A stretch of DNA of 54,777 nt from Desulfosarcina sp. Its GTDB lineage: Bacteria > Desulfobacterota > Desulfobacteria > Desulfobacterales > Desulfosarcinaceae. A program made the translations under genes and the position numbers. Each line of letters begins with the position of its first letter. Within the stretch, counting starts at the first letter, position 1. Shown here piece by piece: positions 34,692 to 42,456 of the stretch. The DNA lies in the NCBI GenBank assembly GCA_014237405.1, contig JABZFO010000011.1, positions 1 to 54,777 of the forward strand, read 5' to 3'. Below the pieces are notes generated by a model that searched no databases, was not told where the DNA came from, and was given only the letters and a program-made list of their open reading frames with translations.

Positions 34692-35204
34692 ATGAGAATC
34701 GCAGCCATTGCCGCCAATATCGCCCAGTTGGTCATCATTCTGGCTATCTTTTTCATCCGGGGACTGGACCTGGGAGCCCAGGTGATTTTCCTGCTCTTTC
34801 TGCTGATGTCCGTACCCTTCATCAACTTTCTGGCCCTTTTCTTTTGGAACCGGCCGATGCTGGAATCGGCTTCAAATGAAATCGAAGAAAACGGGCTGAT
34901 CAAACGGGAAGCCATGCGGATCCGCTACCGTGAGGGCCATTGTCCGGTCCTGAAAACCGGCAACACCGCATTCGCGGTGCTCGATCTTTCCGAAGGCGGG
35001 GTGCGCATCAGCGCCAGTTCAGCCACCCCCTTAAAAAAGAAGGTCCATGGAGAGATCCAGTTGATCAGCGGAGACCTGATCCGTTTCAAAGCCACCGTGA
35101 CGCGAAGGGAGGAAGGCGAGGTGGTCCTCCAGTTTGCCGATCCCATCGGCACGGCCTTTCTCATGGGGGAAAAAAAAGCGATGGCAGCCGACAACGCCGG
35201 TTAA
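34692..35204 (+). CDS. Membrane-anchored PilZ domain protein
   Basis: The 170-residue protein has two membrane helices (about 4-23 and 28-52) and a C-terminal PilZ domain. The cyclic-di-GMP motifs are RIRYRE (an RxxxR-like site around residues 76-81) and DLSEGGVRIS (matching D/NxSxxG). It should respond to cyclic-di-GMP at the inner membrane. There is only a weak ribosome site before the ATG. It lies alone between two fold-back elements. Confidence 0.85.
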   Translation: MRIAAIAANIAQLVIILAIFFIRGLDLGAQVIFLLFLLMSVPFINFLALFFWNRPMLESASNEIEENGLIKREAMRIRYREGHCPVLKTGNTAFAVLDLSEGGVRISASSATPLKKKVHGEIQLISGDLIRFKATVTRREEGEVVLQFADPIGTAFLMGEKKAMAADNAG

Positions 35205-35303
35205 ATAAATTGCCCCACCCTGTTCGTTGTATCCATCCTTCTGACCGATAAAGAAGTCCTTGCCCGCGGTGGGATTCGGTGGTATCGGTCACAATCGTGT
35301 ACA

Positions 35304-35449
35304 TAGTGTCCGTCCAGAAACGAGGATTTTTCGTTCAAGATAAAGGCGTGCGAAAAATTTTACCACAGGCATATCGTTGATATTCCGAGGATAAAATTTT
35401 GAGTATAACGCAGAGATTGGTCGAAAAGACCGTTTCCGGATGGGCACTA
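35304..35449. repeat. Fold-back element A, copy 2
   Basis: This copy is about 95% identical to 8642-8788. Its ends TAGTGTCCGTCCAGAAACG and (inverted) TAGTGCCCATCCGGAAACG agree at 16 of 19 positions. They begin and end with TA, as expected for elements that duplicate TA on insertion. Confidence 0.85.
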
Positions 35450-35499
35450 ATGAATCCATCCGGCTTCTATCATCCAACGGCAGCCGATTTGACAGGACA

Positions 35500-36180
35500 A
35501 TGAACATGAGCCAAAAGCCAGACGCCTGCAACACCGATCGCCCCATGAAAATCATGGTTTTCCAACAGGGTGGCCGGGGTGAAAGCAAGATCAAGGGAAT
35601 CCAACAACACGGAAAAAATCAGTTTGACATCACCCTGATCACCGCCGACTACCCCCTGCCGCCGGTGGTGGACGATGCCTCCGAATACCTGCCGGACACC
35701 ATCGAGGCGGATCTGGTGCTTGATTTTTTCAAACACCCCGACCTCTCCCACGACCTGGCCCTGCTGTGCCGGCGGCTGGCTATCCCCATCGTGGCCTCCG
35801 GAAAGAAAACCACGGTGGACGGCACACACACCCCACCAGTTTGCTGTGCCCTGGCCCGCCACACGAAGCTTGGACGCTACAGCCGGTACTTTGGTGCGCC
35901 GGAATTCGATGTCACGGTAACGGATGGAAAAATCAGCGAAGTCACCGTGCGCCGTGGGGCCCCCTGCGGTGCCACCTGGGAAGCGGCCCGGCGCGTGCAG
36001 GGTTGCAGTATCGAGGAAGCACCGGTGCGCATAGGCCTGGACACCCAGTTTTTCTGCACGGCCGACCCGGCCAACTGGGATCCCATCTGGGGCAAGAGCC
36101 CGGTTCACCTGGCTGCCGATCTGCATCGCGCAGCACTGGTGGCAGCGCTGAAGAAAGCGCAGAACAACGCTCACGGTTAA
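35500..36180 (+). CDS. DUF166 family protein
   Basis: I chose ATG 35500 (GACAGGAC upstream), giving 226 residues; an ATG at 35440 lies inside element A and was rejected. The family mark is the C-terminal CTADPANWDPIWGKSPVHLA block, typical of DUF166, sometimes labelled as thymidylate-synthase-related without proof. Cys residues in PPVCCAL, GAPCGATW and QGCSIEE could bind a metal. Function is unknown. Confidence 0.8.
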   Translation: MNMSQKPDACNTDRPMKIMVFQQGGRGESKIKGIQQHGKNQFDITLITADYPLPPVVDDASEYLPDTIEADLVLDFFKHPDLSHDLALLCRRLAIPIVASGKKTTVDGTHTPPVCCALARHTKLGRYSRYFGAPEFDVTVTDGKISEVTVRRGAPCGATWEAARRVQGCSIEEAPVRIGLDTQFFCTADPANWDPIWGKSPVHLAADLHRAALVAALKKAQNNAHG

Positions 36181-36289
36181 CGGTTTGTTTTTTCAGATGT
36201 TTTTCTATTGGGCAAGACCAATCATGCGCGGGGGGTAAGGTATTCTCCACCACCCAAAGCGGTGTGTCAGGAGATGAAGGAAATCGGAT

Positions 36290-36454
36290 ATGACGCCAGA
36301 AAAACTAAGGGCCTCGGCAATCAGGCCAGTCGCGGGTTTCTTCTTCGATCCAGACTGGATCGCCGATCCTCGCTATACCGGCGCTCGGGGAGGTAACCAT
36401 TGTATGAATATAAGCGGCGGTCGTCTCCAAGACGCCGTCCTCCATTGTCGATGA
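36290..36454 (+). CDS. Possible small protein of unknown family
   Basis: A 54-codon frame starts with ATG 36290 after GAAGGAAATCGG. It reads naturally (PVAGFFFDPDWIADPRYTG) and then becomes less protein-like. It may be a truncated gene. A lone TAAGGGCCTCGG element end falls inside it. Confidence 0.35.
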   Translation: MTPEKLRASAIRPVAGFFFDPDWIADPRYTGARGGNHCMNISGGRLQDAVLHCR

Positions 36455-36565
36455 GCATCATTTTTTCCAGTGCGATTGCTTCAGCTGCGTGCATTTATTT
36501 TCCTGTCTATTCCTGCCGGTGCCGGTAAAAACCATGCAGGACTGTTTTTTCTGTTTTCGCTGGCA

Positions 36566-36664
36566 TCATGCGCACAACGATGGAAAAATTAGTGCAATAA
36601 GCATACCGACCAGCGCCGACCAAAGCAATTCCAACAGATTCAAAATGTTACCGATTGTGTTCAT
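36566..36664 (-). CDS. Possible 32-residue membrane peptide
   Basis: An ATG frame on the minus strand encodes a hydrophobic peptide (LLELLWSALVGMLIALIF) with one membrane span and a short N-terminus. There is no clear ribosome site, so expression is uncertain. The rest of 36455-36748 shows nothing else. Confidence 0.3.
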   Translation of the reverse strand: MNTIGNILNLLELLWSALVGMLIALIFPSLCA

Positions 36665-36748
36665 TTAAAGCCGGCAGCCATTTGGTAAAACAGACCATAA
36701 TTCGTAGGAGTTTTTTTTCACAGTAGAAAAAAATCCCATAAAACCTTC

Positions 36749-36885
36749 GACCTGTGCGGTTAGCTTTTAGCCATTAGCGATTAGCTTTTGGATAAAACTG
36801 TTCAACATCCTCTTTACAGTAGCTGAACCGTAAGTCCAAATCGTTCATCAGAATTTTTAATGCTAATGGCTAAACGCACAGGTTG
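36749..36885. repeat. Fold-back element H, copy 2
   Basis: It has the same ends as 15242-15380 (GACCTGTGCGGTTAGC and CTAAACGCACAGGTTG). It differs by an extra 7-bp-spaced TTAGCCA/TTAGCGA stretch near the left end. Confidence 0.75.
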
Positions 36886-36914
36886 AAAAACTTCAGCGCG
36901 ACCGGACAACGATG

Positions 36915-36961
36915 GGGTTTAGAACCTCGGAAAAATAAATTGACCTGAGATTGCGCCGGAT
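36915..36961. repeat. Lone left end of element E
   Basis: GGGTTTAGAACCTCGGAAAA followed by GATTGCGCCGGAT matches the first 45 bases of element E (34457). No right end follows. The YgiQ gene ends 37 bases further on. Confidence 0.5.
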
Positions 36962-36997
36962 CCGCCGATGGCGCAGGGCGATCTCGGGCTGTTCAGA

Positions 36998-38920
36998 TCA
37001 GTGGCGGCGTCTGGTCCGTGCTGCCTTTCTGGTTTTTCGGGTTTGTCCTCCGGCAGATGTCGGTGCGGGTGGAGGTTGCGAACCGGCTCTACCCGCTTTC
37101 CTGCCACCGGACCCGGCGGATCGTTTCGGCGGTTTTCCCGCAGCGGCCTTGAAAAACAGGGTCTCCAGGCGATCCTCCTTCAATTCCTTCAGGGCATCAC
37201 GGATCAGCTGCCGGTTGGACGGGTTTCGGTACTGGACCAGGGCCCGCTGCATCTTTCGCTCCCGGAAAGTTTTGGCCACATGGATGCGCTTGCCGGTGAT
37301 GGGATTTTTCCCCGTGTGATACATGGCACCGGACTGGGTCAGGGGTAAGGGGATGAAATCCTGGACCTGCTCGGGGTGCATCCCCCGTTTGACCAGATAG
37401 AGGGCCATCTCCAAGGCATCCTTTAAGGTTGAGCCGGGGTGCGCGCTGATGAAGTAGTTGACCAGGTATCGCCTTGAGGGAAGGCTTTTGCTGATTCGGT
37501 TGAATTGTTTAACGAAGGCGTCGTAGGTCTCTATCCGCGGTTTTCCCATGGCATCGAGCACCGGGTCGGACACGTGCTCCGGCGCCACCTTCATCCGGCC
37601 GCTGATGTGGAACCGGCACAGCTCATCCAGGCACGCATCGGTCCGGCTGCCGCCAAAGAGGTCGTGGCGGAATCCGCTGCCGATAAAGGCGTGCTTGACC
37701 CCCGGTATGGCCCGGATGCGCCGGTACAGGGGCAGGCTTTTTTCGTAGCCGGGATCGAGGCTGGGGCAAATCTGCGGGGCCATGCAGCGCTTCTTGCTGC
37801 AAAAGCCCTTCTTGGCCCAGCGCGGGCAGTCGGCCCCGTAAAGGTTGGCCGTGGGGCCGCCCATATCCGTAATGGTGCCGCGAAAAGCCGGGTCCCGGGC
37901 CAGCCGCCGCGCGTCCCGAACAATGGAATCGGCACTGCGGCTCTGAACCATGCGCCCCTGGTGGAAATAGAGGGAGCAGAAATTGCACTCGCCACTGCAG
38001 CCGCGGTGGGTAACCAGAGAGTGCCGCACCGTCTCCAGTCCAGGGACACCTCCGGCAGCGTCGCAGTCCGGATGCCAGTTGCGCCGGTAGTCAAGTTCGT
38101 AAATGGCGTCCAGCTCAGCCTCGGAAAGGGGCGTGGGGGGGGGATAGACCACCGCATAGCGGTCGCCATGGGCCTGGACCACCGGCCGGGCGGTGACGGG
38201 ATTCTGCTCCCTGTAAAACAGCTGAAAGGCTCTGTTGAACTGCTCGTTATCGTCGGCAACCGCCTCGCATGAGGGGATGGTGACAAATTCGTTTAAAAAG
38301 GCCGGGGCCTTGCGGATGACCGCCGTTCCAGGAATGTGATCGAGGCGGTCTGCCGCCTCCCCATCAGAAAGGCGACGGGCGATTTCCACCACCTGGCTTT
38401 CCCCCATGCCGTAGACGAGAATGTCGGCCCGGGCATCGAAAAGAATGGAGCGCCGCACCCGGTTGTTCCAGTAGTCGTAGTGGGCCAGCCGGCGCATGCT
38501 GGCCTCGATGCCGCCGATCACTACGGGCACATCCTTGAAAGCCTGGCGAACGCGGTTGGCATAGACGATGAGGGCCCGGTCCGGCCGCATGCCGACCTTA
38601 CCGCCCGGGGTGTAGTCGTCCTTTTTGCGAGGGCGCTTGTTGGCCGTGTAGTTGGCCACCATGGAATCCACGTTGCCCGAGGTGATGCCGAAGAACAGCC
38701 GGGGCCGCCCCAGGCGCCGGAAATCGTCGGTACCACGCCAGTCGGGCTGGGCGATGACGCCCACCCGGTATCCACGGGATTCCAGCACCCGACCGATCAG
38801 CGCCACCCCGTAGGACGGATGGTCCACGTAGGCATCCCCGGTAATCAGGATGACATCAAGTTCATCCCACCCACGCCGTTGCATACCCGATTGAGATACC
38901 GGTAAAAACTCACCGATCAT
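36998..38920 (-). CDS. YgiQ family radical SAM protein (UPF0313)
   Basis: The 640-residue protein matches YgiQ throughout. It has an N-terminal DVILITGDAYVDHPSYGVAL segment, the radical SAM cluster motif CSGECNFC in HRGCSGECNFCSLYFHQG, CPRWAKKGFCSKKRC, and VNYFISAHPGST. A basic, Pro/Gly-rich C-terminal tail of about 50 residues (KPPKRSAGSGGRK, TRKTRKAARTRR) may bind nucleic acid. The reaction is not known. It appears complete, and the first ATG has no strong ribosome site. Confidence 0.92.
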   Translation of the reverse strand: MIGEFLPVSQSGMQRRGWDELDVILITGDAYVDHPSYGVALIGRVLESRGYRVGVIAQPDWRGTDDFRRLGRPRLFFGITSGNVDSMVANYTANKRPRKKDDYTPGGKVGMRPDRALIVYANRVRQAFKDVPVVIGGIEASMRRLAHYDYWNNRVRRSILFDARADILVYGMGESQVVEIARRLSDGEAADRLDHIPGTAVIRKAPAFLNEFVTIPSCEAVADDNEQFNRAFQLFYREQNPVTARPVVQAHGDRYAVVYPPPTPLSEAELDAIYELDYRRNWHPDCDAAGGVPGLETVRHSLVTHRGCSGECNFCSLYFHQGRMVQSRSADSIVRDARRLARDPAFRGTITDMGGPTANLYGADCPRWAKKGFCSKKRCMAPQICPSLDPGYEKSLPLYRRIRAIPGVKHAFIGSGFRHDLFGGSRTDACLDELCRFHISGRMKVAPEHVSDPVLDAMGKPRIETYDAFVKQFNRISKSLPSRRYLVNYFISAHPGSTLKDALEMALYLVKRGMHPEQVQDFIPLPLTQSGAMYHTGKNPITGKRIHVAKTFRERKMQRALVQYRNPSNRQLIRDALKELKEDRLETLFFKAAAGKPPKRSAGSGGRKAGRAGSQPPPAPTSAGGQTRKTRKAARTRRRH

Positions 38921-38972
38921 GATGACCTGTTTACGTATCTTCCAGCCGCGATTAGAGATGGCCTACTCCGAT

Positions 38973-39476
38973 TTACAACGGTTTGGCATACAAGAGCGCC
39001 CCGCCGGCCTCGGCCTGATAGTGTGCCTGGGAAAATCCCGCCGCCTCGTAGATCGTTCTGGCCCGCCGATTGTTTTCCAGCACTTCCAGCGTCACCTTGC
39101 AGCAGCCCAGTTCCCGGGCTTTTTGCTCGACACCGGCCAGAAGCAGCCGGCCGGCCCCATTGCCCCGGTGGGCGGGCAGGACGGCCAGATCATGGACATT
39201 GACCAGCGGCCGGGCCGCAAAGGTGGAAAACCCGATAAAGCATGCGGCAATACCGATGGCCTCACCATCTGAAAATGCTAGGAAAATAAGCGTTGTGGGA
39301 TGATTCATCAATCCGGGGATCAGGGCTGTCTTGACTTCGACCGGCAACGGTCCGCCGTTTCCCATGGGGTCCATGGCGTACGCATCGATAAGTTCGACCA
39401 CCGCCTTTTGGTGATCCTTGCGTTTCAGATCCGCTTCTAAAATTTCAACTGATTCCATTGGCGATTCTCTTTCCAT
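38973..39476 (-). CDS. GNAT family N-acetyltransferase
   Basis: The 167-residue protein has the GNAT core: LVNVHDLAVLPAHRGNGAGRLLL (acetyl-CoA loop RGNGAG) and LEVLENNRRARTIYEAAGF. It should transfer an acetyl group to a small molecule or protein amine. An ATG six codons further in (39458) also has an AGAGAA site and could be the real start. It points the same way as ygiQ, 52 bases upstream of it. Confidence 0.88.
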   Translation of the reverse strand: MERESPMESVEILEADLKRKDHQKAVVELIDAYAMDPMGNGGPLPVEVKTALIPGLMNHPTTLIFLAFSDGEAIGIAACFIGFSTFAARPLVNVHDLAVLPAHRGNGAGRLLLAGVEQKARELGCCKVTLEVLENNRRARTIYEAAGFSQAHYQAEAGGALLYAKPL

Positions 39477-39649
39477 TGCCTTAATCCATATCTGCTTGGT
39501 TTCGAGATCCGTGGAGACATAACGCGATTTTACCAGCCTGTCAAAACAAGCTTCCTAATCAACGACTGTTGAAAGACGGCATCTAAGGCAACCATGGTGC
39601 GTTACTATGAAATGAAGGAATTCTATCTCTTTTATGCCCGTTATAGGTG

Positions 39650-39692
39650 AATTCTCCAATCCCTCAATGCGCAATTCCTCAATTTCGACTTG
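39650..39692. repeat. Octamer array (CTCAAT type)
   Basis: Contiguous 8-bp units (TCCAATCC, CTCAATGC, GCAATTCC, TCAATTTC) lie in the gap before the aminotransferase gene. Similar arrays are at 40644-40710 and 45030-45080. The rest of 39477-39790 shows nothing clear. Confidence 0.6.
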
Positions 39693-39790
39693 TCCGGATT
39701 TTGAGGATACCCCTTGAGCCCCATGGGTCAATGGTGTAACAGGGGAAAAGATCATTTTCCCGTTTTGCCCACAACCATTGGGAGGTTTTC

Positions 39791-40618
39791 GTGGCAATCT
39801 ATTATATTGACGGAGAATTCGTTCCGGCGGAAAAGGCGGTCATCCCCGTGGACGACCTGGCCATTCTGCGCGGCATTGGTGTGTTCGACCTGTTGCGAAC
39901 CTACGACGGCAAGCCCTATTTTCTGGATTCCCACATCGACCGCCTGGAGACATCGGCCCGAAAAATTGGACTCACCCTGCCCTGGTCCCACGGCGAAATC
40001 ACGAATGTGGTGAAACAGACTCTTTCCAAAAACGATATCCCCGAAGCCAACATCCGCATTGTGGTCACCGGCGGTTCCAGCACGGATTTCATGACCCCGT
40101 CGGGCAGCCCCCGCCTGCTGGTGCTGGTATCACCGATCCCCCGGCTGCCCGATCACTGGTACACCAAGGGAGTGAAGATCATCTCGTGGGAGGTGGAGCG
40201 CCCTATTCCCGGCGCCAAGAGCATCGACTATATCTCGGCCAGCATGGCCCTGAAAAAAGCCGCCGGCCAAGGCGCTATCGAGGCCCTGTATATCGACCGG
40301 AACGGTATGGCCCTGGAGTGCACCACCTCCAACATCTTTGCCTTTATTGATGACAAGTTGGTGACGCCCGGGCGGAGCATCCTCTCCGGTGTGACCCGAA
40401 AAGTGGTGCTGGAATTGGCACAGGGGCTGTTTCCCATCGATATCAGGGATATTTCCCGAACCGAGCTGCTGACCGCCGACGAGGTGTTCATCACCGGGAC
40501 CAGCAAGGGGATGGTGCCGGTGATTCAGGTGGATGACGGGGTCATTTCCAATGGGCGACCGGGCCAACGGACCCAGCAGCTCATGGCGGAGATGAAGCAT
40601 CACACGGAAAAGCGATAG
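39791..40618 (+). CDS. Class IV aminotransferase (branched-chain aminotransferase-like)
   Basis: The 275-residue PLP enzyme starts at GTG 39791 with GGGAGG upstream. Marks are the N-terminal YYIDGEFVPAEKAVIP, the PLP-lysine region GAKSIDYISA, the LECTTSNIFAF stretch and a TGTSKGMVPV loop. Class IV includes branched-chain and D-amino-acid aminotransferases and aminodeoxychorismate lyase. The early RGIGVFDLLRTY fits the first two. The substrate is not settled by sequence alone. A strong hairpin follows the stop. Confidence 0.9.
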   Translation: MAIYYIDGEFVPAEKAVIPVDDLAILRGIGVFDLLRTYDGKPYFLDSHIDRLETSARKIGLTLPWSHGEITNVVKQTLSKNDIPEANIRIVVTGGSSTDFMTPSGSPRLLVLVSPIPRLPDHWYTKGVKIISWEVERPIPGAKSIDYISASMALKKAAGQGAIEALYIDRNGMALECTTSNIFAFIDDKLVTPGRSILSGVTRKVVLELAQGLFPIDIRDISRTELLTADEVFITGTSKGMVPVIQVDDGVISNGRPGQRTQQLMAEMKHHTEKR

Positions 40619-40643
40619 CATCCGGGCTGAATGGCCCGGATGC
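40618..40643 (+). terminator. Hairpin after the aminotransferase gene
   Basis: A 10-bp stem GCATCCGGGC/GCCCGGATGC with a 6-base loop overlaps the TAG stop. There is no T-run, so it may be an RNA-stabilising or factor-dependent end instead of a classic terminator. Confidence 0.55.
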
Positions 40644-40712
40644 TGAAATTGCGGATTGCGGGATTGGGGGATTGATCGTTTAACCCACAGCGATCTCAAT
40701 CCCTCAATCCAA
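40644..40712. repeat. Octamer array (GGGATT/CTCAATC type)
   Basis: Units such as GCGGATT, GCGGGATT, GGGGGATT and later CTCAATCC are repeated. The array runs into the 3' end of the GTPase gene at 40696. Confidence 0.55.
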
Positions 40713-42456
40713 GTATCGCATTCGCCTGCTGCCAGACCGGGCTCCCGGACAGGTTCCGCTGCGCGTCCACCGCTTCCCGAACCCGGGAAAAGACCCGCCC
40801 CGCCAGCCGCTCCTTTCCCGCCGCCAGACGAATCACTCCCTGAAGCAGAAAAAAGCTGAGGAAGAGAACGAGGACAATCGTCCAGAAGGCGTGCAGGAAA
40901 AAGTCACTGGAAAGAATACTGCCGGAGAAAAAACTAACGGCCGTCAGCCATCCCGCATAGCCCAGAACGCCCAGCACCGGCAGGTTGAAGACCAGCTGCA
41001 GCAGCCCGCCACTCAGCCGCCGGCCCGCCCGCGAAAGTTCATCCTCCAGGGTATCGTTCCAGATTCGGGAGAGGCGCTGCCCAATTTCCTCCCCATAGCC
41101 CGGTGCACGGTGGGCGTTCCGCACCGACGGGGCAAACCGGGCGTTTATCAGCGTCTCGGCAATATCCGGCCATGTGCGGGCGATGGCGCTGTCGTACCGG
41201 TGAAGGGCCATACCGGCTCCCGCCCCGTGATCGGCCGCATCCATGGCCTTTTTTGAATCCGCATAATGCCTCACGGCGGAAACGGCCCCGAAAATCTGCC
41301 GGACAGGGTTACCGAACCGCAACAGGGAAGCAATGCCGGTGCCGAAGACCAGGAGCCGGGTCCAGATGGCCACCAGCCACCCCACGGGACCCAGCCAGCG
41401 CTGGGCCAGTTGCTGGTATAGCCGGACGTTGATGCCCAGCTCCAGTGAGGCGCCATCGCCCCGAAAAGCGGTCACCGCCTGCTTCATGGCATCGGCCTCT
41501 GACGCCGCCATCTGTCGAATGGCCGCGTCCAGGTGTTTTTCTTCCTTTTCCGCTTCGTCTCGAACGGTTTGCTGAAGGTAAGCCCTCAGGCTCTGGGCGT
41601 TCTCCAGTCGGCGGTCCACGGAAAAGCCGGATCGGTTGAAGGTGTCGAAAATCAACTGCCGCAATTGATCAAACTGGTTCCGGTCGTGACGCGGCCGCGC
41701 ATCCTCGTCCCAGCCGGGATTCTTGAGGTGGCTCCTGCCGGATACACACAGAACAGCCGCCGGTTCTGCGGACCAGGCGTCGCGGATATACCGGGTAAAT
41801 TCGGGCATAATGGTGCCGGTGATCTCGGATTCCGCCAGTCGATCGCATTTGTTCACCGCCACCACCAGACTCTCGCCGCTAAACAGCCGAACGTAGGGGG
41901 CGAGAAAATCCGTATGGTCCCGCCGCTTGGGGTTCTCCCCGTCAAACACGCAGACGAGCACATCGGACAGTGTGATGGCTTTATGAATGATGGGAATGTG
42001 CCGGTCCTGGTGGGTGCTGTCCGTGTCCGGTGTGTCGATGAGAATAACGTTTTCCAGGGCCTCGGCTGCCGCGCTGGTGCGGATCCGGATGTTTTCCGGG
42101 CCCAGCTGGTCCATCAGCTGCCCGGCATCGGCGGATTGCCGGCAAAACGCCACCACGTTCTCCGTGGTGGGTCGTCTGTGGCCGGATGGGGAGAGGTTGT
42201 CCTCTCCGGCCAGGGCGTTGAGCAGGGTGGATTTGCCCGAGCCGCATGGGCCCACCAGCGTAACCACCAGCTTGCGGTCGAACCGCTCGGCCAGGCGGTC
42301 CAGCATGAGAAGGGCCTCTTCACAAGCTTTTTTAAGCCCGACAGCGGGACGCCACAGGGCGATACGTTCCAGGGTTTCGGCCAGCCCCTGGATGTCGGTG
42401 CGTACGGTTTCCAGCTCTCCCATGGCCCGGAGTCTGGCCATCTGCGCATCCATCAT
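40696..42456 (-). CDS. Dynamin-like GTPase, second of a pair
   Basis: The 586-residue protein has a P-loop GPCGSGKST (about residues 69-77), a G3 motif DTPDTDST, a G4 motif NKCDR, and one or two membrane segments near the C-terminus (VLGYAGWLTAVSFFSGSIL, then HAFWTIVLVLFLSFFLLQG). This large GTPase plus membrane hairpin layout matches bacterial dynamin-like or YfjP-type proteins, which remodel or guard membranes. Its ATG overlaps the stop of the upstream GTPase gene (ATGA at 42453-42456), so the two are coupled and may form a heteromer. Confidence 0.85.
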   Translation of the reverse strand: MMDAQMARLRAMGELETVRTDIQGLAETLERIALWRPAVGLKKACEEALLMLDRLAERFDRKLVVTLVGPCGSGKSTLLNALAGEDNLSPSGHRRPTTENVVAFCRQSADAGQLMDQLGPENIRIRTSAAAEALENVILIDTPDTDSTHQDRHIPIIHKAITLSDVLVCVFDGENPKRRDHTDFLAPYVRLFSGESLVVAVNKCDRLAESEITGTIMPEFTRYIRDAWSAEPAAVLCVSGRSHLKNPGWDEDARPRHDRNQFDQLRQLIFDTFNRSGFSVDRRLENAQSLRAYLQQTVRDEAEKEEKHLDAAIRQMAASEADAMKQAVTAFRGDGASLELGINVRLYQQLAQRWLGPVGWLVAIWTRLLVFGTGIASLLRFGNPVRQIFGAVSAVRHYADSKKAMDAADHGAGAGMALHRYDSAIARTWPDIAETLINARFAPSVRNAHRAPGYGEEIGQRLSRIWNDTLEDELSRAGRRLSGGLLQLVFNLPVLGVLGYAGWLTAVSFFSGSILSSDFFLHAFWTIVLVLFLSFFLLQGVIRLAAGKERLAGRVFSRVREAVDAQRNLSGSPVWQQANAILGLRD

